A stretch of 64,000 nucleotides of DNA, from assembly GCA_965243345.1 (NCBI GenBank), contig CBDEUR010000003.1:1178001-1242000 (forward strand), written 5' to 3'. The DNA is from Bin52 sp965243345. GTDB taxonomy: Bacteria > Pseudomonadota > Alphaproteobacteria > Thalassobaculales > Thalassobaculaceae. Every line of letters starts with the position of its first letter. The stretch's first letter is position 1. Below are positions 1 to 7,397 of the stretch, piece by piece. Both the position numbers and the translations under genes were made by a program. The notes below the pieces were generated by a model that was not told where the DNA came from, ran no database searches, and was given only the letters and a program-made list of their open reading frames with translations.

Positions 1-476
1 GCCTCGTGCACAATGCGGTGAAGGAAGGGGCGCGCTACGGCATGGAGCCGGATGCCGTCGAGGCGCTCGGGCTGGCGCGGATGTTCGACATGACCTGCGC
101 GACTTACCAGCAGGTCCGCAGCCGGGGCATCCGGGTAGTCGTCGGGGGCGACTACGGGTTCGCGCTCACGCCCATGGGCCAGAACGCCCGGGACATCGAG
201 CACTTTGTCCGGTACTTCGGCTATTCCCCGGTTGAGGCGCTGCGCTGCGCAACAGTGGTGGGCGCCGAACTGATGGGACTGGGAGGGGAAACCGGCAGGG
301 TGCGCGAAGGGTTCCTCGCCGACCTGCTGCTGGTACGCGGTGACCCGACCCGGGACGTCGCCTTGCTGCAGGACCGCGACAACCTCGCGATGATCATGAA
401 GGACGGGTTCCTGTACAAGGATCCGCGGTCCGCGCACAGCCCGCTCGACGAATTCCTCGTCCGGGCCGCCGAATAG
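1..476 (+). CDS. Amidohydrolase, imidazolonepropionase-like, C-terminal part (5' end outside window)
   Basis: About 158 C-terminal residues of a metal-dependent amidohydrolase; the gene is cut by the window edge, so the N-terminal metal ligands cannot be checked. Visible hallmarks are the GGDYGFA stretch, which corresponds to the late barrel strand carrying the metal-binding Asp, the helix with TVVGAELMGL, and the C-terminal composite domain ending in GFLADLLLVRGDPTRDV and LQDRDNLAMIMKDGF. This C-terminus is typical of the imidazolonepropionase-like group, which hydrolyses C-N bonds in cyclic amides or dipeptides; the substrate here is unknown. It lies 78 bases before the GST gene on the same strand and may belong to the same catabolic cluster. 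Confidence 0.85.
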   Translation, partial: LVHNAVKEGARYGMEPDAVEALGLARMFDMTCATYQQVRSRGIRVVVGGDYGFALTPMGQNARDIEHFVRYFGYSPVEALRCATVVGAELMGLGGETGRVREGFLADLLLVRGDPTRDVALLQDRDNLAMIMKDGFLYKDPRSAHSPLDEFLVRAAE

Positions 477-554
477 CCGCCCGGCGCCCTGTGCAGGCCC
501 GGGTCCGGTTGCTATCGTGCCGCTCGTTTCGTCACACCGGCATGCGGGGAATGC

Positions 555-1247
555 ATGATCGACCTCTACTACTGGCCCACGGCGAACGGACACAAGGTCT
601 CGATCGCGCTGGAGGAGATGGGACTACCCTACACCGTCATGCCCATCAACATCGGCCAGGGCGATCAGTTCCAGGAACGGTTCCTCGCCATCACGCCCAA
701 CCATCGCATCCCCGCGATCGTGGACCCGGACGGGCCCGACGGGGAGCCGTACCCGCTGTTCGAGTCGGCGGCGATCCTGATCTACCTCGCCGAGAAGACC
801 GGGATGTTCCTTCCCTCCAACGCTGCAGCCCGGTTCCGGTGCCTCGAGTGGCTGATGTTCCAGATGGGCGGCGTCGGTCCGATGTTCGGCCAGGCCACCC
901 ATTTCATTTTCTACGCGCCGGAACGGATACCCTACGCCGTCGAGCGGTACACCAACGAAGTCGGGCGGCTGTTCAACGTGCTTGAGAAACGTCTCGGCCA
1001 GTCCGAATACCTGGGCGGCGACTACTCCATCGCCGACATGGCGACCTACCCGTGGTGCCGGCTGCATGAACGCTATGGCGTCGAACTGGAGCAGCTGCCA
1101 GCCGTCGACCGCTGGATGCAGGCGTGCGGCGCCCGTCCGGCAGTGGAGCGGGGCCTCGCGGTGCTGGCTGAACGCCGCCGCAGCGGTCCGATCACCGACG
1201 AGGAGCGCGAGAACATGTTCGGCTCCGTGCAGTACCAGCGACGATGA
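555..1247 (+). CDS. Glutathione S-transferase, Nu-class (YfcG/YghU-like)
   Basis: A cytosolic GST of 230 residues. The thioredoxin fold spans about residues 1-85, with the cis-proline loop in NHRIPAI (P53) and the glutathione-binding E70-S71 in FESAAILIYL. The helical domain carries QMGGVGPMFGQ, a phrase characteristic of the YfcG/YghU/Ure2p-like group, whose members act on disulfides or peroxides rather than only forming conjugates. Its stop overlaps the start of the next gene by four bases, so the two are translationally coupled. In this cluster it could protect against electrophiles such as enoyl compounds; that role is inferred from context only. Confidence 0.92.
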   Translation: MIDLYYWPTANGHKVSIALEEMGLPYTVMPINIGQGDQFQERFLAITPNHRIPAIVDPDGPDGEPYPLFESAAILIYLAEKTGMFLPSNAAARFRCLEWLMFQMGGVGPMFGQATHFIFYAPERIPYAVERYTNEVGRLFNVLEKRLGQSEYLGGDYSIADMATYPWCRLHERYGVELEQLPAVDRWMQACGARPAVERGLAVLAERRRSGPITDEERENMFGSVQYQRR

Positions 1248-2116
1248 GCGGCGACATCTGGCCCGGGGGCTGCCGGCTGGCACTGTCGCTGGTGGTGAAT
1301 GTCGAGGAGGGTGCCGAGCTGACGGTTGCCGACGGCGACCGGGGACCGGATCCGGTCGACGAGCTGGGCGTGGCGCTGCGCCGGCCGGTGCGGAACTACG
1401 GCAACGAGAGCAACTACCGCTACGGCCTGGCCAGGGGTGCTCCGAGAATCCTTGACCTGCTCGCGCGGCACGGCATGTCCGCCACCTTTGCAGCCGCGGC
1501 CCTCAGTCTCGAACGATCGCCGGAACTTGCGCGGCGCATCGCTGCCGACGGCCACGAAGCCTGCGCACACGGATGGCGCTGGGTGCACCAGCACCGCATG
1601 GACGAGGCGGAAGAACGCGACTTCATTACGCGGGCCGCACGCTCGATCGAGGAGACGGTCGGGGAACGCCCGGTCGGCTGGCTGTCGCGGTATCTGCAGA
1701 CCGCCAATACCCGCCGCCTGCTGGGAGAGGCCGGTTTCCTCTACCACATGGACGACTATTCCGACGACCGGCCGTTCTGGGACACCGGTTCGGCCGCGCC
1801 GATCCTGATCATGCCCTACGCGATCGACAGCAACGACATGAAGATGTGGGTGACACCCGCCTACACGCCGGAACAGTGGTACCGTTATGCGGTCGACAGC
1901 TTCGACCTGCTGTACCGCGAAGGCCAGCGTGAGCCGCGCATGATGTCGCTCGGGCTGCACCTGCGGATCATCGGTCGACCCGGACGGTTCGTCTGGCTGG
2001 AGCGGTTCCTCGAGCATGTCCGCCGCCACAAGCACGTGTGGGTCGCCCGGCGCGCCGAAATCGCGCGCCACTGGGCGGGACTGTATCCGCCACCGGGACA
2101 GGCCGGCGGGCGATAG
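1244..2116 (+). CDS. Polysaccharide-deacetylase-fold hydrolase, allantoinase PuuE-like
   Basis: This 290-residue protein has the NodB/polysaccharide deacetylase fold in its PuuE variant. The first motif reads VVNVEEG (residues 17-23) in place of the TFDDG metal motif of true deacetylases, and the second reads HGWRWVHQ (109-116), both as in PuuE-type allantoinases. SRYLQTANTRRLLGEAGF and DDYSDDRPFW further on also fit that group. PuuE opens the hydantoin ring of allantoin without metal; whether this protein does so or acts on another cyclic amide is unknown. The start ATG overlaps the GST stop. No other purine-degradation gene is visible in the window, which argues for a different substrate. 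Confidence 0.85.
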   Translation: MSGDIWPGGCRLALSLVVNVEEGAELTVADGDRGPDPVDELGVALRRPVRNYGNESNYRYGLARGAPRILDLLARHGMSATFAAAALSLERSPELARRIAADGHEACAHGWRWVHQHRMDEAEERDFITRAARSIEETVGERPVGWLSRYLQTANTRRLLGEAGFLYHMDDYSDDRPFWDTGSAAPILIMPYAIDSNDMKMWVTPAYTPEQWYRYAVDSFDLLYREGQREPRMMSLGLHLRIIGRPGRFVWLERFLEHVRRHKHVWVARRAEIARHWAGLYPPPGQAGGR

Positions 2117-2128
2117 GAGACAAGACAC

Positions 2129-3493
2129 ATGCCCGATGCGATCAAGGCGCTGGCCGACCACTGCGTCGGAACCGGCCATGACGACCTGCCCGTCGCTGCC
2201 CTGGACGCGGCGAAGGTCTGCATCCTCGATACACTCGGTGTCGGGCTTGCCGGCTCGACCGGTCCGTATGTCCCGGAGCTGCTGCGGGGCAACGCGGCCG
2301 GCGGGACGGCGTCGCGTGTACTCGCCCAGTCGCAGCGTCTCCCGCCGGCGGGCGCGGCACTGCTCAACGCCTACCAGATCCACAACAGCGAATTCGACTG
2401 CGTGCACGAGGAGGCGGTGATCCACACCGTCACCGTCCTGCTCGCGGCCGCCCTTGCCGATGCCGACCGGAGCGGAGGGGTTTCCGGCAGAACGCTGCTG
2501 CGCTCGGTCATTCTCGGTGTCGACATCGCCTCCAGCCTCGGGGTTGCGAGCATCAGCGGTCTGCGCTTCTTCCGCCCGGGCACCGCAGGGGCGTTTGGTG
2601 CGGTCGCCTCGCTCGGGGTCCTCCGCGGCTACGACCGGTCTACGCTGCTGCGCGCCTTCGGCCTCGTCTACGCCCAGCTGTGCGGCACCATGCAGGCGCA
2701 TACCGAGGGATCACCGCTGCTCGCGTTGCAGATCGGGTTCAACGCCCGCAACGCCATCCTGGCCTGCGACCTTGCCGAGGAAGGCCTGCCCGGTCTCGAG
2801 GGGGTGCTGGAGGGGCCGTTCGGCTACTTCGGGATGATCGAGGCGGAGGGAGACATCGGTGCCGTGCTCCCCGAACTTGGCCGGACCTGGAGGATTTGCG
2901 AGGTTGCGCTGAAACCCTTCCCGTCCGGTCGCGCGACCCACGGGCTCGTCGACGCGGTCCAGATCCTGCGGGAACGCCACGACATCAGGCCCGAAGCGGT
3001 GAAGTGCATCGTGGGCCGGGTGCCCTCGCTGACCCACCACCTGATCGGACGACCGGTCCACGGGGACATGGAGATCAACTACGCCCGGCTGAACGGGCAG
3101 TATGCCTGCGCGGTCATGCTGCGCGACGGTTTCATCGCGATCGGCGACTACACGCCGGACGCGGTCCGCGATTCCGCCCGCCTTGCGCTTGCCGAACGCG
3201 TGCGGATCGACATCGATGACAACCCGGACCCGAACGCATTGTCGCCGGTCGAGGTCGACATCCACCTGGTGGACGGACAGGTGCTGTCGGATCGGATCGA
3301 GACCGTGTACGGGAACCCGGCCCGCCCGATGACCCGCGAGGCCCGGCTTGCGAAGTTCCGCAGCTGTTGGGGCGCGAGCGCCTGCGGCCTGCCCGCCGAC
3401 GGTGCCGATGCGGTGATCGCCATGGTCGAGGACCTCGAGACGGTGTCTGACCTGCGCCTGCTGCTCGACCGCGTCACGGGGCAGGGGGAATGA
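2129..3493 (+). CDS. MmgE/PrpD family protein
   Basis: A protein of 454 residues, the normal length for the MmgE/PrpD family (2-methylcitrate dehydratase, cis-aconitate decarboxylase and relatives). Family features include the helical N-terminal phrase AKVCILDTLGVGLAG, the HNSEFDCVHEEAVIHT segment that lines the active site, and LKPFPSGRATHGLVDA in the lid domain. A good ribosome site (taggagaca) precedes the ATG at 2129. Members dehydrate or decarboxylate tricarboxylic acids, and many in catabolic clusters have unassigned substrates. The stop overlaps the following ligase start by four bases, placing it firmly in the operon. A role in propionyl-CoA/methylcitrate use is possible but not shown. 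Confidence 0.9.
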   Translation: MPDAIKALADHCVGTGHDDLPVAALDAAKVCILDTLGVGLAGSTGPYVPELLRGNAAGGTASRVLAQSQRLPPAGAALLNAYQIHNSEFDCVHEEAVIHTVTVLLAAALADADRSGGVSGRTLLRSVILGVDIASSLGVASISGLRFFRPGTAGAFGAVASLGVLRGYDRSTLLRAFGLVYAQLCGTMQAHTEGSPLLALQIGFNARNAILACDLAEEGLPGLEGVLEGPFGYFGMIEAEGDIGAVLPELGRTWRICEVALKPFPSGRATHGLVDAVQILRERHDIRPEAVKCIVGRVPSLTHHLIGRPVHGDMEINYARLNGQYACAVMLRDGFIAIGDYTPDAVRDSARLALAERVRIDIDDNPDPNALSPVEVDIHLVDGQVLSDRIETVYGNPARPMTREARLAKFRSCWGASACGLPADGADAVIAMVEDLETVSDLRLLLDRVTGQGE

Positions 3494-4863
3494 GCCGGTA
3501 CTTCCGGGAGGCTGACCCGGAAGGGATTGCCCGCGACTACCCGGCCGGCCCGGAGTTTCTCGAGCGCCTGGGGAGGATGTCGCGAGACGAACTCCGCGCC
3601 CTGCAGGAGCGGCGGTTCCTCGACCTGGTGGAGCATGCCTGGCAGGTGCCGTTCTACCGCCGACGGTGGTCGGCGGCCGGCCTGGAACCCGGCGACATTG
3701 CCGGTCTCGACGACCTCGAGCACATACCGCCGTACTCGAAGGACGACCTGATGGAGAGCGTCGGGCTCTCTCCGCCCCTCGGTGATTTCCTTGGACCGCC
3801 CGGGGCCGGGCACCGCGTCATCATGCACACGACAAGCGGGACCACGGGAATTCCCCAGCCGCTGTTCTACGGACCGAGGGACCGGGAGATCCAGAACCTG
3901 CTACTTGCGCGCGCCTACTTCCTTCAGGGGCTTCGCGGCGACGACGTGGTGCACTCGGTCTACGGCTTCGGAATGGTGAACGGTGGCCATTACATCCGCG
4001 AGGCGATCCTGCACCACACCGACGCGCTGCTGCTGCCGGCCGGCACCGGGCTCGAGACCCGTTCCGAGCAGCAGGTGGCGATGATGCAGCGCTACGGCGC
4101 CACGGTGCTGGTCGGGTTCGCCGACTACATGCTGAAGCTCGCCGAGACCGCGCGGAATGCCGGGCTCGAACCGGGGCGCGACATCCCGGTGCGGATGATT
4201 TCCGGTCATCTCGGCGATGACGGCGGCGCCAGTCTTTCGGAGGCCTGGGGAGGGGTGCCGACCCATGACTGGTACGGCGTGGGAGACACCGGGATCGTGG
4301 CCGCGGAAGGGCAGGAACGCGACGGCCTGCATATCTGGGAAGATGCACACATCGTGGAACTGCTCGATCCCGAGACCGGCTCCCGGGTTTCCGACGGCGA
4401 CCGGGGAACGATCTGCGTGACCGTGCTGTTCAAGCAGGACGTGTACCCCATCGTCAGGTTCGATACCAAGGATGTTTCGACCATCCTGCCCGGGACCGGT
4501 TCGGCCGGCCTGCCGCTGCGTCGGCTGGCGGGATTTCAGGGACGAAGCGACAACATGGTCAAGCTGCGGGGCATCAACGTCTATCCCACGGCCATCGGCA
4601 GCCTGCTTCGCGACATCGAGGGGCTCGGCGGGGAGTACCTGTGCCGGGTGACGCGTGTCGACGGCCGTGACGCGATGACGGTGCTCTGCGAGACCGCCCC
4701 GGGGGTGGTACGGGATACCGAACTCGCGAGTGCGGTGGCGGACCGGTTGCGCCAGCGGCTCGGGGTCGCGGTGGAGGTCGAACTGGCGGGTCCGGGCGAG
4801 ACCGCGGAGCTGACCCAGCTGACCAGCCGCCAGAAGCCGATCCGGCTGATCGATCAGCGATGA
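3490..4863 (+). CDS. Phenylacetate-CoA ligase (PaaK)-like adenylate-forming ligase
   Basis: An ANL-superfamily ligase of 457 residues, the size of PaaK. The AMP-binding P-loop is HTTSGTTGIP (residues 113-122), the adenine/phosphate motif is DWYGVGDTG, and the hinge and C-terminal domain carry GFQGRSDNMVKLRGINVYP, a PaaK signature. PaaK enzymes make acyl-CoA thioesters from aryl-acetic or related acids with ATP; PaaK-like proteins outside phenylacetate operons use varied acids. No other paa genes are present, so the substrate is probably not phenylacetate. Four-base overlaps with both neighbours indicate one transcript with the PrpD-like and enoyl-reductase-like genes. Confidence 0.88.
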   Translation: MSRYFREADPEGIARDYPAGPEFLERLGRMSRDELRALQERRFLDLVEHAWQVPFYRRRWSAAGLEPGDIAGLDDLEHIPPYSKDDLMESVGLSPPLGDFLGPPGAGHRVIMHTTSGTTGIPQPLFYGPRDREIQNLLLARAYFLQGLRGDDVVHSVYGFGMVNGGHYIREAILHHTDALLLPAGTGLETRSEQQVAMMQRYGATVLVGFADYMLKLAETARNAGLEPGRDIPVRMISGHLGDDGGASLSEAWGGVPTHDWYGVGDTGIVAAEGQERDGLHIWEDAHIVELLDPETGSRVSDGDRGTICVTVLFKQDVYPIVRFDTKDVSTILPGTGSAGLPLRRLAGFQGRSDNMVKLRGINVYPTAIGSLLRDIEGLGGEYLCRVTRVDGRDAMTVLCETAPGVVRDTELASAVADRLRQRLGVAVEVELAGPGETAELTQLTSRQKPIRLIDQR

Positions 4864-5744
4864 GCCCGATGGACACGACCTACGGATTTACCGACGAGGA
4901 CCTGCGCAGCTGGCCGACGGTCTATCGCGACGGCCTGTTCTCGGGAAAGCTGGTGGTGGTCTCGGGCGGCGGCAGCGGGCTCGGAAAGGCGATCTCCGCC
5001 CTGTTCGCGCGGCTCGGCGCCGGCGTGGTGATCTGCGGGCGCAACCGCGAGAGGCTGGACGCTGCGGCCGAATTCCTGCGCGGGTTCGGCGGCACGGTGA
5101 TGTCGCGGGCGATGACGATCCGCGACCCCAACGCGGTGACGGGACTGTTCGACGCCGTCAGGGGCGAGCTCGGAGTGCCGGATGTCGTGGTCAACAATGC
5201 CGGTGGCCAGTTCCCCCAGGCGGCGCTGGACTTCAGTCCGAAGGGCTGGCGCGCGGTCATCGACACCAATCTCAACGGATCCTGGTACATGATGCAGACC
5301 GCGGCCCGGCTGTGGCAGGCCGAGGGCAGGGGCGGAAGCATTGTCAACGTGGTCGCGGACTTCTGGCGGGGGATGCCGGGTATCGCGCATACCGCAGCCG
5401 CCCGCGCCGGTGTGGCCTACCTGTCGAAATCCGTGGCGGTCGAATGGGCGCCGCTCGACATCCGGGTCAACTGTGTCGCGCCCGGGTGCTGCGAGACCCA
5501 CGCCTTCGGGCTCTACCCGCCCGAGGGGACCGCGACCTACTGGCAGGCCAATCCTTTGCTCAGGCCGGGCGATGCCATGGACATTGCCGAGGCCTGCGTC
5601 TACCTCTGTGGATCGTCGGGAAAGTTCGTGACCGGCGAGGTCTTGACGGTTGACGGCGGCCAGCAGCTTTGGGGCGATCCCTGGCCCACCGGTCGACCGG
5701 ACTGGTTTGCATCCCCGTTCCGCGGGAACGGCAACCGGGACTGA
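4860..5744 (+). CDS. SDR oxidoreductase, trans-2-enoyl-CoA reductase (PECR/DECR)-like
   Basis: A short-chain dehydrogenase/reductase of 294 residues with the NAD(P) motif SGGGSGLG (35-42) and NNAGG (112-116). The usual YxxxK catalytic pair is absent: the aligned segment reads HTAAARAGVAYLSK, followed by SVAVEW and IRVNCVAPG. This pattern matches the peroxisomal trans-2-enoyl-CoA reductase / 2,4-dienoyl-CoA reductase branch, which reduces C=C bonds of acyl-CoAs with NADPH. Sitting directly after an acyl-CoA ligase, it may reduce the enoyl-CoA made from that ligase's product. The start may be the ATG at 4860 or the one at 4869; the first overlaps the ligase stop. Confidence 0.88.
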   Translation: MSPMDTTYGFTDEDLRSWPTVYRDGLFSGKLVVVSGGGSGLGKAISALFARLGAGVVICGRNRERLDAAAEFLRGFGGTVMSRAMTIRDPNAVTGLFDAVRGELGVPDVVVNNAGGQFPQAALDFSPKGWRAVIDTNLNGSWYMMQTAARLWQAEGRGGSIVNVVADFWRGMPGIAHTAAARAGVAYLSKSVAVEWAPLDIRVNCVAPGCCETHAFGLYPPEGTATYWQANPLLRPGDAMDIAEACVYLCGSSGKFVTGEVLTVDGGQQLWGDPWPTGRPDWFASPFRGNGNRD

Positions 5745-5771
5745 GCACGCCCCGCCGGTTCGGAGGACACA

Positions 5772-7301
5772 ATGAACCGCCGCCGCAGACAGGACAGGTC
5801 ATCGCGCCGGCAGGCGTCACGTCCGCTGCGCGCGGTGCCCTATGCCGGGCTGCACAACCCGTTTCCACCGATGTGCGTCTTCTCCGAGGACGAGATCGCC
5901 GCGGTCCACGACACGGCGCTCAGGGTCCTCGAGGAACTCGGGATCAGGATCCTGCTGCCGCGCGCCCGGGAGATCCTTGCCGGCTCCGGCGCGCAGGTGG
6001 ACGGCGAGACGGTTCGCCTCGACCGGGGGCTGGTGGGCGAGGCCCTGGCCGCGGCGCCCGGCGAAATCACTGCACTTGGTGGCAGTTCCGAGCGGACGCT
6101 GAGATTCGGAGGGACGAACGTCACCTTCAGTGCCGTCGGCGGTGCGCCCTACGCCATGGACCTCGATCGCGGCAAGCGCCCGGGATCGCTCGAGGACTAC
6201 CGGACCATGGTCCGGCTGTGCCAGAGCTTCGACGTGATCCACATGCTGGCCGCCGCACCGGAACCGCAGGATGTCGAGCCTGCGTTCCGACACCTCGAAA
6301 CCTCGCGCGTCCAGCTCTACGAGAGCGACAAGCTGCCCACCGTCTACGCGCGCGGCACTGAGCAGGTTCGCGACTGTTTCGAGATCATCAGGATTGCGCG
6401 CGGGCTGGAACGGGCCTCGGACTTCACGGACCAGGTCTGGTGCAAGACCGTGATCAACACCAACTCGCCGCGGCTCATCGACCGGCCGATGGCAAGGGGC
6501 ATCATCGACTTTGCGGAGGCTGGCCAGCTGGTGGTGGTCACCCCGTTCTGCCTCAGTGGCGCCATGGCCCCGGTCACGGTTTCGGGAGCCCTGATGCTGC
6601 AACATGCAGAGGCACTGGCGGCAATCGTACTCGGGCAATGCACCAGGCCCGGGGCGCCGATGATGTACGGCAGTTTCTGTTCCAATGTGGACATGAAGTC
6701 CGGGGCCCCCGCGTTCGGCACGCCGGAACACGTCAAGTCACTGCTCGGGAGCGGGCAGCTGGCCCGTCACGTCGGGCTGTCGTGGCGGTCCGCGGCCGGA
6801 ACCGGGTCCAATCTCGTCGATGCCCAGGCCACCTACGAGACCCATGCCAGCCTGTGGGCGTCGATCATGTCGGGCTCGGATCTGGTCCTTCACGCCGCAG
6901 GCTGGATCGAGGGAGGACTGTCCGCGTCGTTCGAGAAGTTCATCGTCGATGTCGAGATGCTGCAGGGCTTTGCCGAGCTGTTCCACCCGCTCGCGGCTTC
7001 CGGCCCCGATCTCGGGTTCGACGCGGTCGCCGAAGTGGAGCCGGGCGGGCACTTCTTCGCCGCAGCCCACACCATGGAACGCTACCAGACCGCATTCTAC
7101 GAACCCCTGGTCTCGGATCGACGCAACTTCGGGCAATGGCAGGAGGCAGGAAGCCTGTCGGCAACCGTCCGGGCCAACGCGTTGTGGAAGCAGGTCCTTC
7201 GCGATTTCGAGCCGCCGCCGTTCGATCCCGGGCGGCGCGAAGCCATCGACGAGTTCGTGGAACGGCGGACCGCGGAAGGCGGCGCGCCCCCGGTTGCGTG
7301 A
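5772..7301 (+). CDS. Trimethylamine methyltransferase (MttB) superfamily protein, non-pyrrolysine
   Basis: This 509-residue protein belongs to the MttB superfamily, whose members move a methyl group from a quaternary amine or related compound to a corrinoid protein. Family phrases include HDTALRVLEELGI near the N-terminus, AVGGAPYAMDLDRG, and the barrel segments VVTPFCLSGAMAPVT and MMYGSFCSNVDMKSG. The reading frame has no internal amber codon, so this is the non-pyrrolysine type, which uses glycine betaine, proline betaine, carnitine or unknown substrates. The first 18 residues are strongly Arg-rich, which is unusual. SD gagga lies just before ATG 5772. No corrinoid protein gene is nearby. 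It sits between the enoyl-reductase and the DddP-like gene. Confidence 0.88.
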   Translation: MNRRRRQDRSSRRQASRPLRAVPYAGLHNPFPPMCVFSEDEIAAVHDTALRVLEELGIRILLPRAREILAGSGAQVDGETVRLDRGLVGEALAAAPGEITALGGSSERTLRFGGTNVTFSAVGGAPYAMDLDRGKRPGSLEDYRTMVRLCQSFDVIHMLAAAPEPQDVEPAFRHLETSRVQLYESDKLPTVYARGTEQVRDCFEIIRIARGLERASDFTDQVWCKTVINTNSPRLIDRPMARGIIDFAEAGQLVVVTPFCLSGAMAPVTVSGALMLQHAEALAAIVLGQCTRPGAPMMYGSFCSNVDMKSGAPAFGTPEHVKSLLGSGQLARHVGLSWRSAAGTGSNLVDAQATYETHASLWASIMSGSDLVLHAAGWIEGGLSASFEKFIVDVEMLQGFAELFHPLAASGPDLGFDAVAEVEPGGHFFAAAHTMERYQTAFYEPLVSDRRNFGQWQEAGSLSATVRANALWKQVLRDFEPPPFDPGRREAIDEFVERRTAEGGAPPVA

Positions 7302-7397
7302 CCGCGATGTCGTCACGGGGACAAACCTGGACGGTGAAATGACGCCCCGGTGACAGCATCCTGCGTCAGGGCGCGCAAGGTACCCTGAGGGACGTGA

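Noticed and set aside
1073..2701. Long minus-strand open frame of over 500 codons
   Set aside because: It runs antisense through the deacetylase and PrpD-family genes, is Arg/Gly-rich and shows no family motif; GC-rich DNA yields such frames by chance.
5772..7301. Pyrrolysine-containing MttB
   Set aside because: There is no internal amber codon in the frame.
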